From contig NZ_BHVX01000002.1 of assembly GCF_003851545.1 (NCBI RefSeq), positions 361,601 to 425,600 on the forward strand: 64,000 nt of DNA, read 5' to 3'. This document shows, piece by piece, positions 45,425 to 55,454 of the stretch. Numbering within the stretch: position 1 is the first letter of the stretch; each line of letters begins with the position of its first letter. The notes beneath the pieces are model-generated. The model worked only from the letters and a program-made list of their open reading frames with translations. It was not told the origin of the DNA and made no database searches. Position numbers and translations under genes: made by a program. The stretch comes from Ralstonia sp. SET104 (GTDB lineage: Bacteria; Pseudomonadota; Gammaproteobacteria; Burkholderiales; Burkholderiaceae).

Positions 45425-45450
45425 AAGCCCGCTCCACGCGGGCTTTTTTT
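45425..45450 (+). terminator. Original guaA terminator, now separated from guaA
   Basis: Arms AAGCCCGC and GCGGGCTT with a 5-base loop run into seven T residues, 22 bases after the displaced guaA stop. Confidence 0.85.
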
Positions 45451-45648
45451 CGTCCTCAAATCTTCTCTATCCAGCCGTTTCGAGTGGTTAGTTGAAGCGG
45501 CTGTGGATATCGTGTGGCAGTTTGTGAAGACATGGCGTGAGCGTCATCCCGTTCGCGCAGGGGAATCTGGAAACGGCGAAAGCTGTGCGGCCCGGTGAGC
45601 CCGTCGCAGGGGCGGACGAGGGGGGCGCTGCATTGTCGGGAAAGGCGT
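45451..45648. other. Accessory stretch without a confident gene
   Basis: Short open frames exist on both strands (up to about 80 codons) but none shows a family pattern or good ribosome-binding site. No repeat or hairpin stands out. Confidence 0.4.
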
Positions 45649-45861
45649 CTATGCCTCCAGCGACCATCCTTGGTTGTCCACGTTTTTCTCGTCGCGATAG
45701 ACCCATCGCGCGCCGCACGTCGGGCACGCGAACGTGCTTACCGTGACCGCACGCGAGGAGGGCGACTTGATGCGCTGCGTGTCGGTGATTCTCAGCAAAG
45801 CATGGCCTGGCGCACCGCGTTTATGGAGTTCAATCGCGGCGCAAGCCGAGCAAAGTGTCAT
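45649..45861 (-). CDS. Small zinc-ribbon-like protein
   Basis: A 70-residue protein with two CxxC pairs, MTLCSACAA at the N-terminus and CPTCGARW near residue 46, suggesting a zinc-binding fold. The ending is RDEKNVDNQGWSLEA. AAGAGA lies 8 to 13 bases before the ATG. I do not recognise a named family; similar tiny proteins occur in Burkholderiaceae. It is either a real small regulator or chaperone, or a remnant. It lies 246 bases from the element boundary. Confidence 0.6.
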   Translation of the reverse strand: MTLCSACAAIELHKRGAPGHALLRITDTQRIKSPSSRAVTVSTFACPTCGARWVYRDEKNVDNQGWSLEA

Positions 45862-46127
45862 GCCAAAGGTCTCTTAAAAGACGCGAGCCCACTATGGTGC
45901 GACGGTGCAGTAGTGAGCTGCGGGTTGGGTAAAGATTGACAGGTTACCCAATTATTGATTGACATGGGCGCGGAATATCTGTAGAACCCGTCCGGCAGGA
46001 TCTTCAAGCAGTTACTCCGATGTTCTGGGTTGTCACGCCAAGCGGTACTTCCTTTGCTCCATGTTTCTTCCTTGATTGTCGTGCCTGGTGAGCACAGGCT
46101 CATACAGAATTTTTTAGGATATCCAAC
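45862..46127. other. Long upstream region of the cold-shock gene
   Basis: Two TTGACA sequences occur at 45936 and 45959, with no convincing -10 at standard distance. AGGAT precedes the csp ATG. A long 5' leader with temperature-sensitive folding is known for cspA-type genes, but I cannot show it here. Confidence 0.35.
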
Positions 46128-46331
46128 ATGGAAACCGGCACAGTAAAGTGGTTTAACGACTCCAAGGGCTTCGGCTTCATCACCCCGGACGCGGGCGGCA
46201 ACGATCTCTTCGCTCATTTCTCTGAAATCCAGGGCAATGGGTTCAAGTCTCTCCAAGAGGGTCAGAAAGTGCGTTACGTCGCAGGCGTTGGCCAAAAGGG
46301 CCCGGCTGCTACCAAGATCGAAGCCATCTGA
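46128..46331 (+). CDS. Cold-shock domain protein (CspA family)
   Basis: A 67-residue single OB-fold protein binding single-stranded RNA or DNA. The RNP1 motif KGFGFI and RNP2-like motif DLFAHF are intact, and the start is [12 protein letters not shown]. It probably acts as an RNA chaperone. It has its own strong terminator. Multiple csp copies per genome are normal, so the specific paralogue cannot be named. Confidence 0.95.
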   Translation: METGTVKWFNDSKGFGFITPDAGGNDLFAHFSEIQGNGFKSLQEGQKVRYVAGVGQKGPAATKIEAI

Positions 46332-46348
46332 TCGGCCTCATCTGCTAA

Positions 46349-46387
46349 GAAAAACCCCGCAGTGCGGTCCGCAGTGCGGGGTTTTTT
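46349..46387 (+). terminator. csp terminator
   Basis: An A run plus CCCCGCAGTGCGG is followed by CCGCAGTGCGGGG and six T residues. The stem has a single central mismatch. The same block reads as a direct repeat of CCGCAGTGCGG. Confidence 0.9.
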
Positions 46388-46394
46388 AATGCAC

Positions 46395-46867
46395 TCAGAG
46401 CGCACTTTGGCCCAACGCGTGCGGCTCTTGCCGCGGCAGATGAATCTGCCGCCGCATCACATAGACGGCAACCGCGGCAGAGAGCAAGCCCGACAGCACC
46501 CCCACCCCGAGTGATCAGCGGGGCCCGTGCCCAGCGCCATCATCGACGACGGCACGCCATAGCCGCGCGCGTCCGAATGAAAGACGCTCGCGGCCATTGT
46601 CGAGATGAAGATGGGGAAGTTCAGCCCGAACGTGCCGATCAAGAACAGCATGACCAGCATGGCCTTCAGATCAGGGCGGCCCCACACGTAGCGGATGGCC
46701 TCGGCAAAGCCGCCCTGTGAACGCCGTGCGCGCGCGTTCGAGCGCAACTCCGACTTGCGCAGGGAGACGATGTTCGATGCCAACGAACCTGCCGCCCACG
46801 GGCGGTAGTTGAACATGCGCAGCGAACGGAAGACGCCCGTTGTTGGCGCACGCGTTGATGCACTCAT
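46395..46867 (-). pseudogene. MFS transporter pseudogene with two internal deletions
   Basis: The fragments of one MFS (MFS_3 type) exporter can be read in order. The N-terminus is MSASTRAPTTGVFRSLRMFN, ending ...GSLASNI. A middle part runs from SLRKSELRSNARARRSQGGF to the FGLNFPIFISTMA stretch and GYGVPSSMMALGTG. After a frame change the C-terminus is GVGVLSGLLSAAVAVYVMRR, ending LGQSAL. About 130 residues seem lost at the first junction and roughly 100 at the second. These sizes are estimates from family length. The gene cannot make a working transporter. Confidence 0.8.
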
Positions 46868-46947
46868 TGACGTTGCGGCAGATTGCCACCATTGAAGCGG
46901 CCAAAGCGTCGTGCCAATATTTGTCGTGTTATGCCAGCATCGCCCAA

Positions 46948-46974
46948 ACAAAAAAGCCCGCATTGCAGCGGGCT
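46948..46974 (-). terminator. Terminator of the beta-propeller gene
   Basis: On the minus strand AGCCCGC and GCGGGCT pair around a 6-base loop and are followed by TTTTTTGTTT. It ends the operon that starts at 48903. Confidence 0.85.
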
Positions 46975-47001
46975 GTGTTCTATTGCGTGCTGGCATCGCG
47001 C

Positions 47002-47646
47002 CTATGCCGCGTGCTTGCGCGGGCGCCGTACCGCACGGACCTTTCCACTGGTGCCTCCACCGCAGAAGAACTGATCCGCGCCATCCGATTCCAGCCCCGA
47101 CACAATCACGCCGGGCGGCATGTCGAGCTGTTCGAGCACCTCTCCGGTATGCGGATCGATGTGCCGCAATTCGCTCGTATCGCCTTCCCACGTCGCGTGC
47201 CAGAGTTCGCCATCAACCCAGGTCACGCCGGTGACGAAGCGGTTGGAGTCGATGGTGCGAAGCACCTTGCCGGTATCCGGATCGATCTGGCGGATCTTGC
47301 GCTCGCGGTAGTGCCCGACCCACAGCGTGCCTTCGGCCCAGGCGAGGCCTGAATCGCCGCCGGCGCCCGGCGCGGGAATCGTCGCGAGCACGTTGCCGGT
47401 TTGCGGATCGATCTTCTGGATGCGGTCTTCGGCGATCTGAAACAGGTGCCGTCCGTCGAACGCGGTACCGGCGTGGGCCGGCACGTCGATAGAGCGCTGA
47501 GTCTTGCCGCTGGCAGGATCGAGTTCCTTCAACTGGCCACCGGCTGCAAACCAGACGTGCTCACCGTTGTAAGTGACGCCACCCACGTTTTCGACACCGG
47601 GGAAGGGGCCGTATTCGCGCACGACTTCGGCGCTGGATCGTTTCAT
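47002..47646 (-). CDS. Beta-propeller protein (YncE/streptogramin-lyase-like)
   Basis: A 214-residue protein of repeated beta blades with the pattern DPxTGKVLxxI (LDPASGKTQRSID, IDPQTGNVLATI, IDPDTGKVLRTID, IDPHTGEVLEQLD). It has no signal peptide, so it is probably cytoplasmic. Similar proteins are annotated as glutamine cyclotransferase-like or Vgb-like; no catalytic residues are evident. It follows the regulator gene by 36 bases, so it may be a sensor or effector working with it. Confidence 0.75.
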   Translation of the reverse strand: MKRSSAEVVREYGPFPGVENVGGVTYNGEHVWFAAGGQLKELDPASGKTQRSIDVPAHAGTAFDGRHLFQIAEDRIQKIDPQTGNVLATIPAPGAGGDSGLAWAEGTLWVGHYRERKIRQIDPDTGKVLRTIDSNRFVTGVTWVDGELWHATWEGDTSELRHIDPHTGEVLEQLDMPPGVIVSGLESDGADQFFCGGGTSGKVRAVRRPRKHAA

Positions 47647-47682
47647 GTTGGGCTCGCTCGATTCGGTTGTGGTGTCGTCATC

Positions 47683-48903
47683 CTAGTCACTTGGCAGCGG
47701 TGCGGGGAGTAACAAGGTGGTCGCGAATCCGGGTACCGGCGGCGTCACCCAGCGGCGCGCAGGGCCACGCCCGAAATACTGCACCTTGCCAGCCGCTGCC
47801 AGCGCATCGAGCGCACGCTGTACGGTGCGTTGGCTGGCCCCGAGCGCCAGCGCCAAGGCGGAGCTGGACCACGATTCACCATCGGCCAAACAGGCCAGTA
47901 CCGCGGCGTATTGCTCATCGACAGGTTGCGCGAGTACGACGACATCCTTTGCGCCGGCGGCCTGCAAGGTGAATCCATGCCGTGTGGCCTTGACCGTGCC
48001 CAACGTGCCGAGCGCTGTGCGCAAGCGGCCAATTTCAACGCGCAGGCGCACGCGGTGCGATTCGTCGGGATGCCGGGTGCGGAATGCGTGGGCGATGAGG
48101 GTGTCTCTGGGCACGTCTTGCGGCCACGCTTGAGCCAATGCGCGCGCCAGTGTGAAGAGCACGGGCCGCGTAGTGAGCGGGACGATCGTATCGGCCTGCC
48201 GCACGGCGAGCCGGCAAGCATCGACAACGAGCGAGCCCGATGCAAAGAGCGCTTCCACGTCTTCAAGGCGCAGCACGCGCTCCTTGCCATGCGAGATCAG
48301 GCGGGCGGCTGGGGCGGTCAGCGCCAGCGCGGCGCGCTCCACTTCCGCGGTGAGCGTGGGGATACCGGCCTGACGCGCTGCGAGATCCGCACTGGCCAAT
48401 GCTGCGCGCGCGGCGGCTGTCTGCAACCGGCGGATGGCAATGCCTGCGACAACCAGCGCGTGCGCGGTGTGCAATACCGGCGGCAAGCGTGCGGGGTTCA
48501 GTGCGGCAAGTGCGGCGTCTGCGTCGTCGAGGCGGCCGATCAGCAGCAGGCGGCGGATGTCGAGATACCGCGCATGGGCAGCGTTGACGTGATCGCCGTG
48601 GGCCTCCAGCGTGGCGCGGGCGGCGTCGAGGGTTTTGGCAGGCCACACGAGGTCGCGCGAGGCGAGGGCAACTTCAGCCTCCGCCACGATGCAACGCGCC
48701 CGCGCCAACGCTTCTCGTGAACCGAAGGCGCGGGCGGCGCGACGCAGCAGCAGTTTGGCGCGGGCCAGGTCCCCGAGCTGCGCCATGGCGATGCCGCGCA
48801 ACGCGAGCGCCGCTGCATCGTCGCGCAGAGCAACGCGGTTTAGCGCTCCGAATGGGTCACCGGCAGCGAGTGCGCGCGCTGCGGCTGTGATCAATGAATC
48901 CAT
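47683..48903 (-). CDS. TPR and double winged-helix transcriptional regulator
   Basis: A 406-residue protein in three parts. Residues about 1-200 are Ala/Leu-rich helical repeats resembling TPRs. Residues about 240-320 (DTLIAHAFRTRHPDESHRVR...RLRTALG) resemble the OmpR/SARP winged helix. Residues about 335-395 (SSALALALGASQRTVQRALDA) are a second winged helix followed by a wing with GRGPARRW. Two DNA-binding modules in one regulator are unusual. It is divergent from the DUF899 gene and probably controls it and itself. Confidence 0.75.
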   Translation of the reverse strand: MDSLITAAARALAAGDPFGALNRVALRDDAAALALRGIAMAQLGDLARAKLLLRRAARAFGSREALARARCIVAEAEVALASRDLVWPAKTLDAARATLEAHGDHVNAAHARYLDIRRLLLIGRLDDADAALAALNPARLPPVLHTAHALVVAGIAIRRLQTAAARAALASADLAARQAGIPTLTAEVERAALALTAPAARLISHGKERVLRLEDVEALFASGSLVVDACRLAVRQADTIVPLTTRPVLFTLARALAQAWPQDVPRDTLIAHAFRTRHPDESHRVRLRVEIGRLRTALGTLGTVKATRHGFTLQAAGAKDVVVLAQPVDEQYAAVLACLADGESWSSSALALALGASQRTVQRALDALAAAGKVQYFGRGPARRWVTPPVPGFATTLLLPAPLPSD

Positions 48904-49001
48904 TCGAATCCCGCCACACTTGTCACTCCCGCCGGTTGAGGGTCGGCGCCTAATCTAGCACACGACCACTCACCTGAATTTCCCACCACATGGAGGCAAA
49001 C

Positions 49002-49772
49002 ATGAGCGCAACACACCCCACTGCAACCCGCGCAACCTGGCTGGCGGAGCGCATTGAACTGCTCAAGGCGGAGAAGGAACTCACCCGCCGTAGCGACGAG
49101 CTGGCACGCCGCAGGCAGGCGCTACCGTGGGTCCGCATCGACAAAGGCTACCGCTTTGAAACGGAGACCGGCGATGCCTCATTGGCCGACCTGTTTGCTG
49201 GGCGTTCGCAGTTGCTGGTTTATCACTTCATGTTCGGCCCTGACTACAAGGCGGGCTGCCCGTCGTGCTCAATGATTGCCGATGGCTTTGATGGTTTCGT
49301 CACGCATCTGGCGAACCACGATGTCACGCTGATGGCCGTGTCGCGCGGGCCGCTGGCCAAGCTGGTGGAGTACCGCGAGCGAATGGGCTGGACCTTTCCG
49401 TGGGTGTCGTCGGTGGGCACCGATTTCAACTACGACTTCAACGTGTCGATCACGGAAGACCAGCAGCGCGCCGGCAGCACCGACTACAACTACGTGCGCG
49501 GCAGCCACGTGATGGACGCATCGGATTTGCCCGAACCCGTGCAGCAGTTCGCAAGCATGTGCGGCACCGATGCACCCACCTACGTGCGCGACCGGCCCGG
49601 CATGAGCGCATTCGTGCTGGAGGATGGCGTCGTGTATCACACGTACTCCACCTACGCGCGCGGGCTCGATGGCTTGTGGGGCGCGTATCAGTGGCTCGAT
49701 CGCGCACCGCTGGGCCGCAACGAAACCGGTGTCTGGTGGCGCCGTCATGACGAGTACGCTCAAGCGCGTTGA
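49002..49772 (+). CDS. DUF899 thioredoxin-like protein
   Basis: A 256-residue protein of the DUF899 family, with a thioredoxin-like fold and a CPSC motif in the expected place (YKAGCPSCSMIADGF). The start MSATHPTATRATW has GGAGG 5 bases upstream. A start at 48990 would have no ribosome-binding site. The role is unknown but the fold suggests redox or thiol chemistry. Its stop overlaps the DUF2182 gene by 26 bases. Confidence 0.88.
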   Translation: MSATHPTATRATWLAERIELLKAEKELTRRSDELARRRQALPWVRIDKGYRFETETGDASLADLFAGRSQLLVYHFMFGPDYKAGCPSCSMIADGFDGFVTHLANHDVTLMAVSRGPLAKLVEYRERMGWTFPWVSSVGTDFNYDFNVSITEDQQRAGSTDYNYVRGSHVMDASDLPEPVQQFASMCGTDAPTYVRDRPGMSAFVLEDGVVYHTYSTYARGLDGLWGAYQWLDRAPLGRNETGVWWRRHDEYAQAR

Positions 49773-50523
49773 GCCGCTACGCGAGCATGCAGTGTCCGAG
49801 CGCGGCTTTCTGGCTGGCTCGGCATTGCTGTTCAGCGCCAGTGCGGCCGCGACGCTGGCATGGTGCAACGCCATGCCGGCCATGACTGAGATGCCGATGG
49901 CCTGGATGCCGATGTGCGGACAGACGTGGTGGCGTTTTGCCGCGTCGTTCATCGGCATGTGGACGGTGATGATGGTGGCGATGATGTTGCCATCCTTGGT
50001 GCCGACACTGCGGCGGTATCGCACGGAGCTTCATCTGGCCGGCGAGCCGAATCTTGGCGTGCCGACGGCGTTGGCAGGTTCCGGATACTTCGCGGTGTGG
50101 ACGGCGATCGGCCTGATGGTCTTTGCGCTGAGCGCCGCGTTGGCCCAGCTTGAAATGGCATGGCCGGTGCTGGCGCGTGCCATGCCTGTTGCCAGTGGCG
50201 CTATCGTTTTTGCGGCCGGCCTTTGGCAGTTCAGTGCGTGGAAGGCGCGGCAGTTGGCGCGCTGCCGTGCAGCGCCAACAACAGGCGGCACGGCGTGGCG
50301 ATATGGTTTGCATCTTGGCATTCGGTGCGCTGGCTCTTGTGCCAGCCTGACCGCAATCCTGCTCGCCAGCGGCGTCATGGATTTGCGCGCAATGGCAGCG
50401 GTGTCTGCGGCCATTACGCTGGAGCGCCTTGCGCCCGCCGGCGAGTACATCGCCCGTGTCGTGGGCGCAGTTGCAGCCGGGGCGGGGCTGTACTGGATGG
50501 CACAACCGCTTCTTGGAGCCTGA
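49747..50523 (+). CDS. DUF2182 integral membrane protein
   Basis: A 258-residue membrane protein with about six hydrophobic segments and Met-rich helices (MPAMTEMPMAWMPMCGQTWW; WTVMMVAMMLPSLVP). The family is predicted to bind metal. The start MTSTLKRVEPL overlaps the DUF899 end, so the two are co-translated. Met-rich membrane helices often handle copper, but this is inference. Confidence 0.85.
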   Translation: MTSTLKRVEPLREHAVSERGFLAGSALLFSASAAATLAWCNAMPAMTEMPMAWMPMCGQTWWRFAASFIGMWTVMMVAMMLPSLVPTLRRYRTELHLAGEPNLGVPTALAGSGYFAVWTAIGLMVFALSAALAQLEMAWPVLARAMPVASGAIVFAAGLWQFSAWKARQLARCRAAPTTGGTAWRYGLHLGIRCAGSCASLTAILLASGVMDLRAMAAVSAAITLERLAPAGEYIARVVGAVAAGAGLYWMAQPLLGA

Positions 50524-50572
50524 CGGCGCACTCTTGCTGGTGCATCTGGCGTAAGATGCCGGCTCGATTTCG

Positions 50573-50587
50573 ATTGCAGCCTGCAAT
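50573..50587. promoter_or_regulatory. Perfect 15-bp palindrome just upstream of tcyP
   Basis: ATTGCAG-C-CTGCAAT is fully symmetrical and also fits the T-N11-A pattern of LysR-type sites. It ends 11 bases before the tcyP ATG, so a bound repressor would block initiation. Confidence 0.5.
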
Positions 50588-50598
50588 ACAAAGAGAAA

Positions 50599-51987
50599 AT
50601 GAACGTTCCGCTCTTACTGAATATTTCGACTTTTGTCGTCATTCTGATCGCTCTGGGCCGCGTCAACGCGAGCTGGAGCCTGGCCAAACGCGTGCTGCTG
50701 GGCATGGTGCTCGGTATCGTCTTCGGTCTGGTGCTGCACCTGATCTATGGTGACGACAGCGCAACGCTCAAACAGTCGATCTCCTGGTTCAGCATTGTCG
50801 GCGGTGGTTATATCCAGCTGCTGCAGATGATCGTCATGCCGCTGGTGCTGGTCTCTGTGCTGAATTCGGTGGCCAAGCTCAACAGCACCGCATCGCTGGG
50901 CAAGATCAGCGCGCTGACGATCGGCACGCTGCTGCTCACGACGCTGATTTCCGCGCTGGTCGGGGTGTTCGTCACCAACCTGTTCGGCCTGACCGCGCAA
51001 GGCTTGGTGCAAGGCGCGCAGGAAACCGCGCGGCTGACCGCAATCCAGGACAACTACGCCGGCAAGGTCGCAGACCTTTCGGTGCCGCAACTGGTGCAGT
51101 CCTTTATCCCGAAGAATCCGTTTGCCGAACTGACCGGTGCCAAGCCGACGTCCATCATCGGCGTGGTGATCTTTGCGGCGTTCCTGGGTGTGGCCGCGTT
51201 GAACCTGCTCAAGGATGACGCAGTGAAGGGCGAACGCGTGCTCGCCGCCATTGACACCGCGCAGGCCTGGGTCATGAAACTCGTGCGACTCGTCATTCGC
51301 CTGACTCCATACGGTGTGCTGGCGCTGATGACCAACGTGGTTGCCGTGTCCAACGTGCAGGACATCATCAAGCTCGGCGGCTTCGTGGTGGCTTCCTATC
51401 TGGGGCTGGCAATCATGTTTGGCGTGCATGCCGTGCTGCTGACGCTCAATGGCATCAATCCGCTTCGCTTCTTCCGCAAGGTCTGGCCGGCGCTGTCTTT
51501 CGCGTTTACGAGCCGTTCGAGCGCGGCGACTATTCCGCTGAGCATCGAGGCACAGACGCGGCGCATCGGCGTGCCGGAATCGATCGCCAGTTTTGCGGCG
51601 TCGTTCGGCACCACCATTGGTCAGAACGGTTGCGCGGGCTTGTATCCCGCCATGCTGGCGGTGATGGTGGCGCCCACCGTTGGCATCAACCCGTTCGATC
51701 CTGTGTGGATTGCGACGCTGGTGGCAATCGTCACCCTGAGCTCGGTCGGCGTGGCGGGGGTTGGCGGTGGCGCCACCTTCGCGGCGTTGATCGTGCTGCC
51801 AGCCATGGGCTTGCCGGTCACGCTCGTGGCGCTGTTGATCTCCATCGAACCGCTGATCGACATGGGCCGTACGGCGCTTAACGTCAATGGCTCAATGACT
51901 GCAGGGACCATCACCAGCCAATTGCTGGGGCAAACTGACCGAAGTGTCTTCGATGCCGGTGATGAACCAGAGCTGATGCATCGTTGA
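50599..51987 (+). CDS. tcyP: L-cystine symporter TcyP
   Basis: A 462-residue carrier of the dicarboxylate/amino acid:cation symporter family, very close over its length to E. coli YdjN/TcyP as I remember it: [60 protein letters not shown] and NVNGSMTAG. It imports cystine with sodium or protons. Upstream thiol-related DUF899 and DUF2182 genes on the same strand could be functionally linked. A terminator follows. Confidence 0.92.
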   Translation: MNVPLLLNISTFVVILIALGRVNASWSLAKRVLLGMVLGIVFGLVLHLIYGDDSATLKQSISWFSIVGGGYIQLLQMIVMPLVLVSVLNSVAKLNSTASLGKISALTIGTLLLTTLISALVGVFVTNLFGLTAQGLVQGAQETARLTAIQDNYAGKVADLSVPQLVQSFIPKNPFAELTGAKPTSIIGVVIFAAFLGVAALNLLKDDAVKGERVLAAIDTAQAWVMKLVRLVIRLTPYGVLALMTNVVAVSNVQDIIKLGGFVVASYLGLAIMFGVHAVLLTLNGINPLRFFRKVWPALSFAFTSRSSAATIPLSIEAQTRRIGVPESIASFAASFGTTIGQNGCAGLYPAMLAVMVAPTVGINPFDPVWIATLVAIVTLSSVGVAGVGGGATFAALIVLPAMGLPVTLVALLISIEPLIDMGRTALNVNGSMTAGTITSQLLGQTDRSVFDAGDEPELMHR

Positions 51988-52007
51988 TCACTGCTTTGGA
52001 AGAAGAG

Positions 52008-52037
52008 ATGCCGGCCATGGGGTCGGCATTTTTTTTG
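52008..52037 (+). terminator. tcyP terminator
   Basis: ATGCCG and CGGCAT arms followed by eight T residues, between convergent tcyP and pcaQ. Confidence 0.75.
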
Positions 52038-52043
52038 AGCGCT

Positions 52044-53836
<1,793 letters not shown>

Positions 53837-53837
<1 letters not shown>

Positions 53838-54532
53838 TGACCACGACCACGCTCCGTGAATCGCTCGAACATGCCCAGGCAACGGCCATGACGACAACGC
53901 CGCCGTTCGCGCATTTCAACGAGACCGCCTCACAGACGGGCGGCCCGTATGTGCACATCGGCCTTGCGCCGCGCCAGGCAGGGTTTGATATCTACGACAA
54001 GGAATTCGGCAGTGTGCTGACCACGCCCGCCACGCGGGGCGAGCGCATTGCGCTGGAAGGCCGCGTCTTCGATGGCTCCGGCTCGCTCGTGCGCGATGTG
54101 CTGATCGAGATCTGGCAGGCCAACGCCGACGGCAAATACGCGCACCCGGCCGACCACCAGGACAAGCCCGTCGACCCGGCATTCCGTGGCTGGGGCCGTG
54201 CTGGCGCCGATTTTGATACGGGCGTCTACCGGTTCGATACCATCAAGCCGGGCGCCGTGGCCGGGCGCACAGGCGCGACACAAGCACCGCACATCTGCAT
54301 GATTCTGTTTGCGCGCGGCATCAACCTCGGCTTGCACACCCGCGTGTACTTCAGCGATGAGACCGCAGCCAACGGTACCGATCCGATACTGAACGGTATC
54401 GAATGGGAAGTGCGCCGCAAGACGTTGATCGCACAGCGCAGCGAACGTAACGGCGAGGTGGTCTATACCTTCGACGTGCGCCTGCAAGACACGCCCGATG
54501 GCGGTGCGGAGACGGTGTTCTTCGATATCTGA
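53837..54532 (+). CDS. pcaG: Protocatechuate 3,4-dioxygenase alpha subunit
   Basis: A 231-residue partner of PcaH; the two form the active alpha-beta unit. The ATG overlaps the pcaH stop (TGATG). The conserved region WQANADGKYAHP and the pseudo-active-site segment APHICMILFARGINLGLHTR identify the alpha subunit. A terminator follows. Confidence 0.96.
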
Positions 54533-54558
54533 TCGCTGCATGACATCTGCAAAGACCG

Positions 54559-54593
54559 CACCCGGCAGGTTCACTTCGCCGGGTGTTGTTTTT
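54559..54593 (+). terminator. pcaHG terminator
   Basis: Perfect 8-bp arms CACCCGGC and GCCGGGTG with an 11-base loop, then TTGTTTTT. Confidence 0.85.
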
Positions 54594-54644
54594 GATGCGG
54601 TCAGCCGGACTTTCAGCGAGACGTCATGCAGACGTCGATAATGG

Positions 54645-55262
54645 GTGGATCGCCCGCCGGCGTTTGACGACCCTGCCGTGACCCAACTCACCCTTCCCGG
54701 ATTCGAAGCCACTCCGCAACTGCCCGCGCATCGCCTGTTTCTGGCGATCAAGCCCGACGCTGACACCGCAGGGCACATCGCGGGGCTGATCGAACAATTG
54801 CGGCCCGTGGTGGGCTTTAAGGGCAAGGCGCTGCGTGCGGAGCGCCTGCATATCACGCTGCACCACCTGGGTGATTTCGTTCACTTGCCACCCGAGGATG
54901 TCGTGGCGCGCGTGCGTGCCGCGGCGGGCAACCTCGCGTTGCCGCCATTCGATGTCACATTCAACCAGGTGGTGAGCTTCCATGGCCGGCGCGATCGTCG
55001 GCCGTTTGTGCTGCTGGGCGATGCAGGTGTGGCTGGTTTGATGGCGTTTCAGGCAGCGCTGGGCGGGGCGCTCCAGCATGCCGCCGTGCCGTTGCTGCAC
55101 GGGCACTTCCAGCCGCACATCACGCTGCTGTATGACCGCGGCGGCTTTGCCCCGAAAGCGGTCGAGCCCATCACCTGGACGGTGCGCGAGTTCGTCCTCA
55201 TCCATAGCTGGCTGGGCAAGACGCGCTACGACGAACTTGGTCGTTGGCCGCTCAAGGGTTGA
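54645..55262 (+). CDS. thpR: RNA 2',3'-cyclic phosphodiesterase ThpR
   Basis: A 205-residue 2H phosphoesterase opening 2',3'-cyclic RNA ends. Both HxTx motifs are present: HITLHHLG near residue 69 and HITLLYD near residue 159. The GTG start at 54645 has only a weak ribosome-binding site. A GTG at 54678 would remove 11 residues and still leave the full domain. It is monocistronic after the pca terminator. Confidence 0.9.
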   Translation: MDRPPAFDDPAVTQLTLPGFEATPQLPAHRLFLAIKPDADTAGHIAGLIEQLRPVVGFKGKALRAERLHITLHHLGDFVHLPPEDVVARVRAAAGNLALPPFDVTFNQVVSFHGRRDRRPFVLLGDAGVAGLMAFQAALGGALQHAAVPLLHGHFQPHITLLYDRGGFAPKAVEPITWTVREFVLIHSWLGKTRYDELGRWPLKG

Positions 55263-55400
55263 GCGGCCTGCCGTTACGCCAGGTGTCTCCAGTCGGATGG
55301 GATTGCAGAGATGCCGCTAGCGTTGGTTGCCTGACTGCCTGATTGGATCAAAAAACCACCTGGAATGCGCATATTCGTTTCAGCAATCGATCAATCAAAT

Positions 55401-55454
55401 ATGGATCGCATTACGGCCGCCCAAGTGTTTGCTGTGGCAATTGCCGTCATCTGA
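55401..55454 (+). pseudogene. LysR-type regulator remnant (first residues only)
   Basis: The frame MDRITAAQVFAVAIAVI then stops. The first ten residues match the typical start of LysR-type regulators (MDRI-AxxVF). The rest of the gene is missing and the fragment runs into the end of the MFS gene on the other strand. The AT-rich DNA before it (55340-55400) may be the old promoter. The call rests on a short match. Confidence 0.45.

Noticed and set aside
45936..45990. Tandem TTGACA promoters for the csp gene
   Set aside because: No acceptable -10 sequence lies 15-19 bases after either copy.
46840..47352. A 170-codon plus-strand frame opposite the beta-propeller gene and MFS pseudogene
   Set aside because: It crosses the minus-strand terminator at 46948-46974 and reads as antisense composition.
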